A stretch of 41,658 nt of DNA from Xanthobacteraceae bacterium (GCA_030038415.1 JASHOX010000003.1:1-41658), one strand, 5' to 3'. Positions 27,304-36,134 are shown, counted from the first letter of the stretch. Notes: a model not told the origin generated them from the letters alone. Numbers and translations are program-made.

Positions 27304-28225
27304 CGGGCGCCGCCAGCGCCTTCTTCAGCGCCAAAAAATCCCGCCAGGCGAAGCGCTTCTGCAACGGGCTGCGCAGCAGGAAGGCGGGATGGAAGGTCGC
27401 CAGCGCGCGGATCTCGCGCGTTCCGGTGTCGTAGGGAAACCAGCGCCCGCGCGTGCGGGTAATGCCGTCCTTGACCGAGAGCAGCGTCTGCATCGCCGGA
27501 CCGCCGAGGCAGACCATGAAATCGGGATTCGCCAGCTCGATCTGACGGCGGATGAACGGCAGACAGATTGCGGTCTCCTGTGGGGTGGGCGTGCGGTTGC
27601 CGGGCGGCCGCCACGGCACGACATTGGCGATATAAACGCTGGCGCGATCGAGCCCGATAGCCGCCATCATCAGGTCGAGCAACTTGCCAGAGCGGCCGAC
27701 AAAAGGACGGCCGACGATGTCCTCGTCGTAGCCGGGCGCCTCGCCGACAAACATCACGCGGCTTTGCGGGTTGCCGTCGGCGAACACGAGCTGGGTTGCG
27801 GTGGCGCGCAACGCGCAGCCTTCGAAAGCTTCGAGCAGCGCACGCAGTTCGTCGAGCGTCCGCGCGGTGCGCGCGGCCTGGCGCGCCGCCATCACAGCGG
27901 CTTCGGGCGACGTTGGCGCGACGGCCGCCGAGCGTGATCGATTCTCCCCCGCAGGGGGAGGGCCGGATCGTCGAAGGCGATCCAGAGTGGGGCCGGGCTT
28001 TAGACTGCCGCCGGCTGCGCCTTCCTTCGCAACGCGAGCCGCAGCGGGCCTCCCCGCTGCGGGGGGAGGCAACGCCTCCTCCGCCATGCGGTCGACCGGT
28101 GTGTCGCCGATCAGCGCGTCGGCGCCGGCATCGAGGTAGAAGGCGAGAAGTTCCCGCGCGTCTTTGGGTTGCGGTGTCACGGTTGGAATCTGGCGTTTGT
28201 CTTTGTCGATTGTATTGGCACTCAT
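27296..28225 (-). CDS. uracil-DNA glycosylase, family 4-like
   Basis: 309 residues. The C-terminal ~190 residues are the glycosylase: GEAPGYDEDIVGRPFVGRSG (motif A, about 161-180), YIANVVPWRPPGNRTP, and HPAFLLR (H279, motif B). Iron-sulfur candidates are C137, C221 and C239; the first Cys of the usual CxxC pair is replaced by Phe (AFEGC). An N-terminal ~50-residue block of unknown role and a Pro/Ala/Gly-rich linker (53-94) encoded by a palindromic repeat precede the domain. The enzyme removes uracil from deaminated DNA. It is divergent from ETF-QO across 44 bases. Confidence 0.88.
   Translation of the reverse strand: MSANTIDKDKRQIPTVTPQPKDARELLAFYLDAGADALIGDTPVDRMAEEALPPPAAGRPAAARVAKEGAAGGSLKPGPTLDRLRRSGPPPAGENRSRSAAVAPTSPEAAVMAARQAARTARTLDELRALLEAFEGCALRATATQLVFADGNPQSRVMFVGEAPGYDEDIVGRPFVGRSGKLLDLMMAAIGLDRASVYIANVVPWRPPGNRTPTPQETAICLPFIRRQIELANPDFMVCLGGPAMQTLLSVKDGITRTRGRWFPYDTGTREIRALATFHPAFLLRSPLQKRFAWRDFLALKKALAAPAT
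27944..28069. repeat. palindromic repeat inserted in frame in the UDG gene
   Basis: Two hairpins bound a 126-base (42-codon) stretch: CTCCCC-CGCAG-GGGGAG at 27944-27960 and CCTCCCC-GCTGCGG-GGGGAGG at 28049-28069; the ends resemble each other as inverted repeats. Between them lies GGATCGTCGAAGGCGATCC, typical of rhizobial intergenic repeats. It encodes UDG residues 53-94 without breaking the frame. Copy number elsewhere in the genome cannot be seen here. Confidence 0.55.
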
Positions 28226-28269
28226 TTCGTGAAAAATCACCAGCAATCGACCGGGATACGGAGCATGCC

Positions 28270-29922
28270 ATGAATACGCCGGAGCTTCCGCCCCGGGAGG
28301 CAATGGAATTCGATACCGTGATCGTCGGCGCCGGGCCGGCCGGCCTTGCCGCCGCCATCAGGCTCAAGCAGCTTGCGCCGGACAAATCCGTCGTCGTGGT
28401 CGAGAAGGGCTCCGAGGTCGGCGCCCATATCCTCTCAGGCGCGGTAATCGACCCGATCGGCCTCGACAGCCTCATTCCGGAATGGCGCGGCGAAGATACG
28501 CCGATCAAAACCGAGGTCATCGCCGACCGCTTCTATGCGCTCGGCGCTTCCGGCGCACTGCGTCTGCCGCTGGCGCTGATGCCGCCGCTGATGAGCAATC
28601 ACGGCAATTTCATCGTCTCGCTCGGCGACGTCTGCCGCTATCTGGCCAAGAAGGCCGAAGCGCTCGGCGTCGAGATTTATCCGGGCTTTGCCGCCGTCGA
28701 AGTCTTGTTCGAGAACAATGCGGTCGCCGGCATCGCCACCGGCGACATGGGCGTTGCCAAGGACGGCCATCACAAGCCCGGCTTCGCCCGCGGCATGGAG
28801 CTTCGCGGCAAATATACTTTGTTGGCCGAGGGCGCACGCGGCAGCCTGTCCAAGGTGCTGATCGAGCGCTTTGGATTATCGCAAGGTCGGCAGCCGCAAA
28901 AATTCGGCATTGGGCTGAAAGAGCTGTGGCAGGTCGCGCCGGAAAAATTCAACAAGGGTCTCGTGCAGCACACGCTCGGCTGGCCGCTCGACAATCGCAC
29001 CGGCGGCGGTTCGTTCCTTTATCATTACGACGACAATCTGGTTTCCGTCGGCTTCGTCGTTCACCTCAATTACCGCAATCCCTATTTGTCGCCATTCGAG
29101 GAATTTCAGCGTTTCAAGACGCATCCTTTGATCCGCGACACTTTCGCCGGTGGGAAACGTATTTGTTACGGCGCCCGCGCCATTACCGAAGGTGGCTGGC
29201 AGTCGGTGCCGAAGCTCACCTTCCCCGGCGGCGCGCTGATCGGCTGCGCGGCGGGCTTCGTCAACGTGCCGCGCATCAAGGGCAGCCATAACGCCATACT
29301 GTCGGGCATGCTCGCGGCCGAGCATGTCGCTGCGGCGCTCGCCGCCGGCCGCGGCAATGACGAGCTTACCAGCTACGAAAGCGCTTGGCGCTCGTCTCCG
29401 GTGGGGCGCGATCTGTGGCGGGTGCGCAATGCCAAGCCGCTATGGTCGAAATTCGGCACCACGCTCGGCATTGCGCTCGGCGGGCTCGACATGTGGACTT
29501 GCACGCTCGGCTTTTCGCCGTTCGGCACGCTCAAGCATGGCAAGCCGGACTATGCGACGCTGCAGCCTGCGGCAAAATGCCGGCGCATCGACTATGCTAA
29601 GCCCGACGGCAAGCTGACTTTCGACCGGCTGTCGTCGGTCTATTTGTCGAACACCAATCATGAGGAGGACCAGCCGGTCCATCTTCTGGTGCGCGACATG
29701 GCTCTGCAAAAGTCGTCCGAACACGACATCTATGCCGGGCCCTCGGCGCGCTATTGCCCGGCCGGCGTCTATGAATGGGTCGAAGAAAGCGGGCAAGAGA
29801 AGTTCGTGATCAACGCGCAGAACTGCGTCCACTGCAAAACTTGCGACATCAAGGACCCGAACCAGAACATTACCTGGGTGCCGCCCGAAGGCGGCGGCGG
29901 ACCGAATTATCCGAATATGTGA
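28270..29922 (+). CDS. electron transfer flavoprotein-ubiquinone oxidoreductase (ETF-QO)
   Basis: 550 residues, matching the length of ETF-QO, which passes electrons from ETF (fatty acid and amino acid oxidation) to ubiquinone in the membrane. The FAD Rossmann motif is DTVIVGAGPAGLAAAI (15-30); the GFVVHLNYRNPYLSPFEEFQ and KGSHNAILSGMLAAEH blocks are typical. The C-terminal 4Fe-4S cluster has Cys in ARYCPAGVYEW and NCVHCKTCDIKDPNQNI, ending in WVPPEGGGGPNYPNM. No good Shine-Dalgarno precedes the ATG at 28270. etfAB are not in the window. Confidence 0.96.
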   Translation: MNTPELPPREAMEFDTVIVGAGPAGLAAAIRLKQLAPDKSVVVVEKGSEVGAHILSGAVIDPIGLDSLIPEWRGEDTPIKTEVIADRFYALGASGALRLPLALMPPLMSNHGNFIVSLGDVCRYLAKKAEALGVEIYPGFAAVEVLFENNAVAGIATGDMGVAKDGHHKPGFARGMELRGKYTLLAEGARGSLSKVLIERFGLSQGRQPQKFGIGLKELWQVAPEKFNKGLVQHTLGWPLDNRTGGGSFLYHYDDNLVSVGFVVHLNYRNPYLSPFEEFQRFKTHPLIRDTFAGGKRICYGARAITEGGWQSVPKLTFPGGALIGCAAGFVNVPRIKGSHNAILSGMLAAEHVAAALAAGRGNDELTSYESAWRSSPVGRDLWRVRNAKPLWSKFGTTLGIALGGLDMWTCTLGFSPFGTLKHGKPDYATLQPAAKCRRIDYAKPDGKLTFDRLSSVYLSNTNHEEDQPVHLLVRDMALQKSSEHDIYAGPSARYCPAGVYEWVEESGQEKFVINAQNCVHCKTCDIKDPNQNITWVPPEGGGGPNYPNM

Positions 29923-29947
29923 TCGGCGTCTGAGCTGCGCGCACCGA

Positions 29948-30009
29948 GCGGCGAAACGGCGGCACGACTTCGCGGCCGGTATGTAATTCTACTGCCGCGA
30001 TTTCGCCGC
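29948..30009. promoter_or_regulatory. extended inverted repeat between ETF-QO and the TPR gene
   Basis: GCGGCGAAA (29948-29956) pairs perfectly with TTTCGCCGC (30001-30009). After a 2-base mismatch, GCGGCA (29959-29964) pairs with TGCCGC (29993-29998), leaving a 28-base loop. It lacks a T-run, so it may be a weak terminator, a processing structure or a structured leader for the TPR gene. No known RNA family was recognised. Confidence 0.4.
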
Positions 30010-30184
30010 CGTTGCGGCCTAAAGCCCCAGTGGGCGCGGGAACGTCGCGGGGTGCTTAGTTTGTGTCCTTGCGGGCGTGCGGCAAAAGGGCCATTCTTGC
30101 GCAGACATTGAGAGGCATCGGGCGCTTGATTCCCGCGCCACCGGGCCAGTTCGTCACCCGAACCAATTCGCCAAGGGAGATTTC

Positions 30185-31978
30185 GTGACTCATTCGCTGC
30201 CCCGGCATGCCGCCCTTGTCGGCATCGCCTTAGCTTTCAGCCTTTCGTCAGCGCTTGCCGCCGAGACGCCGCCGCAACAGCAGCTTTCGCCTGAGAACGC
30301 CTTCGGCAGTTATCTGGCCGCCCGGCACGCGTCAGCGGAACGCGACGAGGGCGCCGCCGCCACCTATTACCTCGACGTCCTCAAGCTTGATCCGCACAAC
30401 TCTGATCTGCTCAGCCGCGCGTTTCTGTCCGAGCTAAGCGACGGCGACATCGACGCGGCAAGCAAGCTTGCCGACCGGCTGCTCGCGATCGATCACAGCG
30501 ATCGCATTTCGCGGCTGGTCGTCGGCATCCGTGAGCTGAAGAAGAAGCATTACGCGGCCGCCCGCGAAGATTTCGCGCAGTCGGTGCGCGGTCCGGTGAC
30601 CGACCTCACGGCGACGCTGCTGTCGGCCTGGGCGCTTGCCGGGCAGGGCGATACCCACACGGCCATCGACACCATGGACAAGCTGTCGGGGCCGGATTGG
30701 TACGGCATTTTCAAGGATCTGCATGCCGGGCTGCTCCTCGATCTGGCCAAGGACAACAAGGCCGCGGGCAAGCGCTATGCCAGCGCCTACAAGGCCGATC
30801 CCACGGCTCTGCGTACGGTGCAAGCCTATGGCCGCTGGCTGTCGCGCAACGCCGGCAAGGACGACGCGCTCAAGGTTTATGCGGATTTCGCCAAGGAACT
30901 GCCAAATCATCCGTTGATCGACGAAGAGATGAAGCGGATCGGCGACGGCGAAAAGCTGCCGCCGCTTGTCGATACGCCCCAGGCCGGCGCCGCGGAGGCG
31001 CTCTACGGGCTCGGCGCCTCGATCGGACGCCGCGGCGGCGAGGACCTCGCGCTGATCTATCTGCAGCTTGCGCTTTATCTTGAGCCGAACCACGCCATGG
31101 CGCTGCTGTCGCTCGGCGATCTCTACGAGGATCTCAAGAAGCCCGATCTGGCCATCAAGGCCTATGAGCGAGTGCCGGCAAGCTCGCCGCTGGCACGCAA
31201 TGCGCAAATCCAGATGGCGGTCGATCTCGATACGCTCAGCCGCACTGACGATGCCAAGAAGCTCCTTGATAAAGTTATCGCCGATCATCCCAAGGACACC
31301 CAAGCGATCATCGAGCTCGGCAATGTTGAGCGTGGGCACAAGGATTTCGCCGATTGCGCCAAGACTTACAGCAAAGCCATCGACACGCTGCAAAATCCCG
31401 ACAAGTCGAACTGGGTGATGTTCTACTTCCGCGGCATCTGCTACGAGCGCTCGCATCAGTGGCCGCTCGCCGAGGCCGACATGAAAAAGGCGCTCGAGCT
31501 CTATCCAGATCAGCCGCTGGTGCTCAATTATCTCGGCTATTCGTGGGTCGATCAGGGCGTCCATCTCGATCAAGGCATGGACATGATCCGCAAGGCCGTC
31601 GAGCAGCGGCCGGACGACGGCTACATCGTCGATTCGCTGGGCTGGGCCTATTTCCGCACCGGCAATTACGACGAGGCGGTCAAGAATCTGGAACGCGCTG
31701 TGGAGCTCAAGCCCGAAGACCCGACCATCAACGACCATCTCGGCGACGCCTATTGGCGGGTTGGGCGCACCTTGGAAGCGCGCTTCCAGTGGTCGCAGGC
31801 GATCGACCTCAAGCCCGAGCCGGAAGATTTGCCCAAGATCGAGGCTAAGCTGAAAAACGGTCTGCCACCCGACACGTCGGCGGCGGCCGATGCCACCAAG
31901 CCGGCCGCGGCCAGCGATGCCGACAAGGCGAATTCGGCGGCCGACGTCGAAAAGAAGAAGACCGGCAGCGGCGGGTGA
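30185..31978 (+). CDS. exported TPR-repeat protein
   Basis: 597 residues from a GTG with AAGGGAG 6 bases upstream. The N-terminus is a Sec signal peptide (ALVGIALAFSLSSALA, cleavage near residues 25-26). The rest is built of about ten tetratricopeptide-like helix pairs; clear ones are MALLSLGDLYEDLKKPDLAI, WVMFYFRGICYERSHQWPLA, VDSLGWAYFRTGNYDEAVKN and NDHLGDAYWRVGRTLEARFQ. A disordered Ala/Lys tail ends it. TPR proteins are scaffolds; a periplasmic or outer-membrane-associated role is inferred. ispE follows 9 bases downstream. Confidence 0.9.
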   Translation: MTHSLPRHAALVGIALAFSLSSALAAETPPQQQLSPENAFGSYLAARHASAERDEGAAATYYLDVLKLDPHNSDLLSRAFLSELSDGDIDAASKLADRLLAIDHSDRISRLVVGIRELKKKHYAAAREDFAQSVRGPVTDLTATLLSAWALAGQGDTHTAIDTMDKLSGPDWYGIFKDLHAGLLLDLAKDNKAAGKRYASAYKADPTALRTVQAYGRWLSRNAGKDDALKVYADFAKELPNHPLIDEEMKRIGDGEKLPPLVDTPQAGAAEALYGLGASIGRRGGEDLALIYLQLALYLEPNHAMALLSLGDLYEDLKKPDLAIKAYERVPASSPLARNAQIQMAVDLDTLSRTDDAKKLLDKVIADHPKDTQAIIELGNVERGHKDFADCAKTYSKAIDTLQNPDKSNWVMFYFRGICYERSHQWPLAEADMKKALELYPDQPLVLNYLGYSWVDQGVHLDQGMDMIRKAVEQRPDDGYIVDSLGWAYFRTGNYDEAVKNLERAVELKPEDPTINDHLGDAYWRVGRTLEARFQWSQAIDLKPEPEDLPKIEAKLKNGLPPDTSAAADATKPAAASDADKANSAADVEKKKTGSGG

Positions 31979-31987
31979 GGGTTCTTC

Positions 31988-32866
31988 TTGCCCATTCCGC
32001 TTGTTGAGACCGCGTCGGCCAAGGTCAATCTGACGCTGCGGGTTCTGGGCCGCCGCGCCGACGGCTATCATGAGATTTCCAGCCTGGTCGCATTCGCCGA
32101 TTGCGGCGACCGCTTGAGCTTGACGCCGGGGAGCACGCTCGCGTTGACGGTCGGCGGGCCGCGCGCAGCCCAGGCCGGCGCCAACGACGACAATCTCGTG
32201 CTCAAAGCCGCGCGCGCGCTGGCCGCGCGCATTCCCGGGCTCGTCGCAGGCGCATTCCATCTCGATAAGGAATTGCCGGTGGCGGCCGGGCTCGGCGGCG
32301 GCTCGGCCGACGCGGCTGCGGCACTGCGGCTCATGGCGCGGGCCAATGAACTGCCTCCTGGCGATCCGCGCCTTTACGAGGCTGCCCGCGCCACCGGCGC
32401 CGATGTGCCGGTCTGCCTCGATCCGCGGCCGCGGTTGATGTGGGGCATCGGCGAGAAACTTTCCGCGCCGCTTGATCTGCCGCCGCTGCACGCCGTGCTG
32501 GTCAATCCCGGCGTCGCGCTGGCGACCAAGGATGTTTTTGCCGGGTGGCCGGCCGCCGTCCATCCGCTCCCGCCGTTTGATCTGGCGGCGGTGGAGAAAA
32601 CCCAAGACCGGCAGCAATTTTTCCAGGCTCTGGCGCGGCAGGCGAACGATCTCGAAGCTGCGGCGATTAAGCTTGCGCCGGCGGTCGGCGGTCTACTGGC
32701 GGCCCTGCGCGCGCTTGCCGGCTGCCGGCTGGCCCGCATGTCGGGCTCCGGCGCGACATGTTTCGGACTTTTCGATTCACCTGATGCCGCGCAAAGCGCG
32801 GCAAAAACACTGAGCGACAAATGTCCGCAATGGTGGGTGCGGGCCTGCGTGTTGGGAAGCGGCTGA
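31988..32866 (+). CDS. ispE: 4-diphosphocytidyl-2-C-methyl-D-erythritol kinase
   Basis: 292 residues of the GHMP kinase family; IspE phosphorylates CDP-ME in the MEP route to isoprenoids. Features are SAKVNLTLRVLGRRADGYHE, the ATP loop LPVAAGLGGGSADAAAALR (about 97-115), ATGADVPVCLD and the C-terminal RMSGSGATCFGLFD. The start is TTG at 31988, backed by a GAGGG with a 6-base spacer, which overlaps the stop of the TPR gene; translation coupling is likely. It converges with the polyprenyl synthetase, a later step in the same pathway. Confidence 0.94.
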   Translation: MPIPLVETASAKVNLTLRVLGRRADGYHEISSLVAFADCGDRLSLTPGSTLALTVGGPRAAQAGANDDNLVLKAARALAARIPGLVAGAFHLDKELPVAAGLGGGSADAAAALRLMARANELPPGDPRLYEAARATGADVPVCLDPRPRLMWGIGEKLSAPLDLPPLHAVLVNPGVALATKDVFAGWPAAVHPLPPFDLAAVEKTQDRQQFFQALARQANDLEAAAIKLAPAVGGLLAALRALAGCRLARMSGSGATCFGLFDSPDAAQSAAKTLSDKCPQWWVRACVLGSG

Positions 32867-32894
32867 CACTGCGATTTGCGCCGCGAGGCGAAAG

Positions 32895-33905
32895 CTAATG
32901 CGTCCGCGCGATACAAAAATCTACCGTCTCGACTAGCGCCGCCTTCATGTCCGAGTCAGGAAATAAAGCGAGCGCGTCGCGGGCGATGGCGCCGTAATGA
33001 TGTGCGCGGCCAATGGTGTCCTCGAGGGCACGGTGCTTAACCATCAAGCCGATGGCATGGTCGAGGTCGGTACCCTTGGTCTCGCCGCGTTCCAGCGTCC
33101 GCCGCCAGAATTCGCGTTCGTCGTCGCTGCCGCGGCGGAAAGCGAGCACCACCGGCAGCGTGATCTTGCCCTCGCGGAAGTCGTCGCCGATGTTCTTGCC
33201 GAGCCGCGCTGCGGCGCCGCCATAGTCGAGCACGTCGTCGATCAGTTGGAAGGTGATGCCGAGATTCATGCCGAAGGAGCGGCTGGCGGCGGCTTCCGCC
33301 TTTTGCCGCACCGACAGCGCCGGGCCGACTTCGCAAGCCGCCGCGAACAATTCGGCGGTCTTGGCCCGGATCACGGCGATATATTCATCCTCGGTTGTCG
33401 CCGTGTTCTTGGCGGCGGCAAGCTGCATGACTTCGCCCTCGGCAATCACCGCGGCGGCGGCGGAGAGGATTTCCAGCGCCTTGAGGCTGCCGACCTCGAC
33501 CATCATCTTAAACGCCTGACCAAGCAGGAAGTCGCCGACCAATACACTCGCCTCATTGCCCCAGAGCATGCGGGCGGCAAGCCGCCCGCGCCGCAGCTCG
33601 CTCTCGTCGACGACGTCGTCGTGCAGCAACGTCGCGGTGTGCATAAACTCGACCGCGGCGGCGAGCTTGATGTGGCCATCGCCGGCGTAGCCGGCGAGCC
33701 GCGCCAAAGCGAGTGTCAGCATCGGGCGTAGCCGCTTACCGCCGGAATTGATGAGGTGCTTGGCGACCTCCGGAATCATCGTCACTTCGGAGCCGGTGCG
33801 CCCGATGATCGTGGCGTTGACGCGCTCCATGTCGGCGGCGACCAAGTCGACCAGGGGGTCGATCGACGGCTCACGCGGGCTTTCGAAGGGGACAATGACG
33901 GCCAC
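32895..33905 (-). CDS. ispB: trans-polyprenyl diphosphate synthase (octa/decaprenyl)
   Basis: 336 residues of the head-to-tail polyprenyl synthase family, making the side chain of ubiquinone. The first aspartate-rich motif is LLHDDVVDESELRRG and the second LIDDVLDYGG. Near the N-terminal domain LINSGGKRLRPML supplies the diphosphate-binding Lys/Arg. The residues just before the first motif are small (FMHTAT), which fits long-chain products; Q10 is usual in this order. The start is GTG with GGAG 9 bases upstream. It converges with ispE across 28 bases. Confidence 0.92.
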   Translation of the reverse strand: MAVIVPFESPREPSIDPLVDLVAADMERVNATIIGRTGSEVTMIPEVAKHLINSGGKRLRPMLTLALARLAGYAGDGHIKLAAAVEFMHTATLLHDDVVDESELRRGRLAARMLWGNEASVLVGDFLLGQAFKMMVEVGSLKALEILSAAAAVIAEGEVMQLAAAKNTATTEDEYIAVIRAKTAELFAAACEVGPALSVRQKAEAAASRSFGMNLGITFQLIDDVLDYGGAAARLGKNIGDDFREGKITLPVVLAFRRGSDDEREFWRRTLERGETKGTDLDHAIGLMVKHRALEDTIGRAHHYGAIARDALALFPDSDMKAALVETVDFCIARTH

Positions 33906-34090
33906 TACGGCATTCTCCAGGCAAGCATTCTGCGGACGCGACGCGGGAGCATAGAAACGCTATGGTCATGCGGCAAGTCTGCCTGCCAATATCGTGCTGC
34001 CATCTAGAGATTCGCCGGCGGCGTCCCGCCAGCAACGATCATGCCACGCGAGGACTCGGGCGTGGCGGCGGGAAGGGGCAAGAAATCGGC

Positions 34091-35083
34091 ATGTCGACCA
34101 ACGAACTCGCCGGAAAACCCATAGGTACAAACCGCTACGACGCTACCCAATTGGAAGTGGCGGTGTTGGTCCCTTGCTACAACGAAGAACACGCGATCGC
34201 CAAAGTAGTTGCCGATTTCGTCGCCGTACTGCCGGCGGCGACCGTCCACGTTTATGACAATAATTCCACCGACGGCACCGTAGCGGCGGCCAAGCAGGCC
34301 GGCGCCGTCGTCCGCCGCGAGACCCATCAGGGCAAAGGCTACGTGGTGCGGCGCATGTTCAACGACATCGAAGCCGACGTTTACGTGCTGGTCGACGGCG
34401 ACGCCACCTATGACGCGCCGAGCGCGCCGGCGATGATCGACAAGCTCATCGCGGAGCGGCTCGACATGGTGGTGGCGACCCGCGTCGACCGCGAGGAGGC
34501 GGCCTACCGCCCCGGCCATCGCGCCGGCAATCGGCTGTTGAGCGGTTTCGTCGCTCATATCTTCGGCCGCGCCTTTACCGACATCCTGTCCGGCTATCGA
34601 GTGTTCTCGCGCCGCTTCGTGAAGTCATTTCCGATTCTGTCCGGCGGCTTCGAGATCGAGACCGAATTGACCGTGCATGCGCTTGAGCTGGAATTACCGG
34701 TCGGCGAGCTGGCGACGCCGTATTATTCGCGACCGGCCGGCTCGGTGTCCAAGCTGTCGACCTGGCAGGACGGTTTCCGCATCCTTTGGACGGTGTTGCG
34801 GCTTTACCGCGCCGAACGGCCGTTATCGCTGTTCGGCGCCTTCGGCATCGCGCTCATCATCATGTCGGTCGGGCTCGCCATTCCGATCCTCATTACCTAC
34901 GTGCAGGAAGGCATCGTGCCGCGGCTGCCGACTGCGGTGCTGTCGACCGGCTTGATGGTGCTTGCCTTCCTGTCGATCGCCTGCGGGCTTATTCTCGACA
35001 CCGTCACGCGCGGGCGGCGCGAGGCGAAGCTGATCGCCTATCTCGCGCTGCGCGCGCCGGGCGAGGAACGGCGGCGGAGCTGA
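34091..35083 (+). CDS. GT2 family glycosyltransferase, membrane-anchored (polyprenol-type)
   Basis: 330 residues. The GT-A core runs from VAVLVPCYNEEHAIAKVV to the DxD-like LVDGDATYDAP; SGYRVFSRRFVKSFP and GFEIETELTVHALELELPVGE resemble dolichyl/polyprenyl-phosphate hexose synthases. Two C-terminal membrane helices follow (GAFGIALIIMSVGLAIPIL and GLMVLAFLSIACGLIL). It would make a lipid-linked sugar donor for GT39- or GT87-like enzymes such as those at 16-23 kb; that link is inference. The ATG at 34091 is preceded only by a distant AAGGGG. Confidence 0.88.
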   Translation: MSTNELAGKPIGTNRYDATQLEVAVLVPCYNEEHAIAKVVADFVAVLPAATVHVYDNNSTDGTVAAAKQAGAVVRRETHQGKGYVVRRMFNDIEADVYVLVDGDATYDAPSAPAMIDKLIAERLDMVVATRVDREEAAYRPGHRAGNRLLSGFVAHIFGRAFTDILSGYRVFSRRFVKSFPILSGGFEIETELTVHALELELPVGELATPYYSRPAGSVSKLSTWQDGFRILWTVLRLYRAERPLSLFGAFGIALIIMSVGLAIPILITYVQEGIVPRLPTAVLSTGLMVLAFLSIACGLILDTVTRGRREAKLIAYLALRAPGEERRRS

Positions 35084-35086
35084 AAT

Positions 35087-35317
35087 TTGCGCGAACTCGT
35101 CCGCACCAACGATGCCGTGTTGATCTCGGCGATCGAAGCGCTGCTCAACGGCGCGCGCATCGCGCATATGGTGGTCGACCAGAATATGAGCGTCATGGAA
35201 GGCTCGATCGGCATTTTCCCGCGCCGCATCCTGGTCGGCGAGGATCAAATCCATGCGGCGCGGCGGCTGTTGCAAGACGCCGGCTTCGGTAACGAGCTAC
35301 GGCCTCCCATTGACTGA
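35087..35317 (+). CDS. DUF2007 protein
   Basis: 76 residues, with MRELVRTNDAVLISAIEALL and the ILVGEDQIHAARRLLQDAGF C-terminus typical of DUF2007, a small ferredoxin-like domain suggested to be a signalling or binding module. The start is TTG with GGAG 6 bases upstream, only 3 bases after the glycosyltransferase stop, so the genes are one operon. It overlaps the following methyltransferase by 8 bases if that starts at 35310. Confidence 0.85.
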   Translation: MRELVRTNDAVLISAIEALLNGARIAHMVVDQNMSVMEGSIGIFPRRILVGEDQIHAARRLLQDAGFGNELRPPID

Positions 35318-36098
35318 AACGTCGACTGAAATCTCCGCCGAGCGGGGTGGAACCAGTGAGGATGCCGTTCTCGGCGGCAGACTGGTGCTGCGCCAGCCGT
35401 TGCGCGGCCATCGCTTCGGCCATGACGCGATCCTGCTGGCGGCGGCAACGCCGGCACAAGCCGGCGAGCACGCGGTTGAGCTTGGCGCCGGCGTCGGCGC
35501 CGCGGGCTTGGCGCTGGCCTACCGCGTCGATGGGCTTACCGTGACGCTGGTCGAGATCGATCCTGCATTGACGGCGCTGGCGCAGGACAATGCCGCGCGC
35601 AACGCACTTGCCGCACGCGTGCACGCTGTTTGTCTCGATGTTGCCGCACCCGCTACCGCGTTTGCCGCCGCCGGGCTCGTGCCGCAGTCGGCCGACCACG
35701 TGCTGATGAATCCGCCATTTAATCCGCCGCAAAATCCGTCGCCCCATCATGACCGCCGCATGGCGCGGATTGCGTCGGATGATACCTTGATGGTCTGGCT
35801 GCGCACTGCGGCGCGGCTCCTGCGCCCTTCAGGCGTGGTGACACTGATCTGGCGCGCCGACGCTCTTACCGATGCGCTTGCGGCGCTTGCCGCGGATTTC
35901 GGTGCGGTCTCGATCTTGCCGATCCATCCGAAGCCCGGCATTGCGGCAATCCGTGTCCTGGCGCGCGCCACGAAAGGCCGTGGCGGAACCCTGTCGCTGC
36001 TGCCGGGCTTCGTTCTTGCCGATGCCGGCGGCAAACCAAGCGCGGCCGCGGAAGCGGTGTTGCGCGGTGGCGCCGTCCTGCCATTCCTGGAGAGCTGA
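35310..36098 (+). CDS. tRNA1(Val) A37 N6-methyltransferase-like (TrmN6)
   Basis: About 262 residues. The Rossmann methyltransferase fold shows AVELGAGVGAAGLALAYRV (motif I), VTLVEIDPAL, and the catalytic NPPFNPP typical of N6-adenine methyltransferases of the TrmN6/YfiC group. The preceding RQPLRGHRFGHDAILLAA is a group hallmark. TTG at 35310 is the best start because it lies just before the conserved part and overlaps the DUF2007 stop; no Shine-Dalgarno is clear. A tRNA substrate is inferred from family similarity. Confidence 0.82.
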   Translation: MTETSTEISAERGGTSEDAVLGGRLVLRQPLRGHRFGHDAILLAAATPAQAGEHAVELGAGVGAAGLALAYRVDGLTVTLVEIDPALTALAQDNAARNALAARVHAVCLDVAAPATAFAAAGLVPQSADHVLMNPPFNPPQNPSPHHDRRMARIASDDTLMVWLRTAARLLRPSGVVTLIWRADALTDALAALAADFGAVSILPIHPKPGIAAIRVLARATKGRGGTLSLLPGFVLADAGGKPSAAAEAVLRGGAVLPFLES

Positions 36099-36117
36099 GC
36101 GCTATGTTGCGATAAAT

Positions 36118-36134
36118 CCCGAAGTCAATTCGGG
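36118..36134. terminator. hairpin between convergent TrmN6-like and small gene
   Basis: CCCGAA (36118-36123) pairs with TTCGGG (36129-36134) with a 5-base loop. Read on the minus strand it is followed by ATTTATC, so it may end the small gene at 36162; on the plus strand it may end the methyltransferase. The T-run is weak. Confidence 0.4.

Noticed and set aside
29923..30184. tRNA or rRNA gene in the gap before the TPR gene
   Set aside because: No cloverleaf or rRNA motifs; only the inverted repeat is seen.
30434..32617. 727-codon open frame on the minus strand across the TPR gene and ispE
   Set aside because: It is the high-GC antisense shadow of two well-supported genes; its product is low-complexity and Arg/Gly-rich, with no domain.
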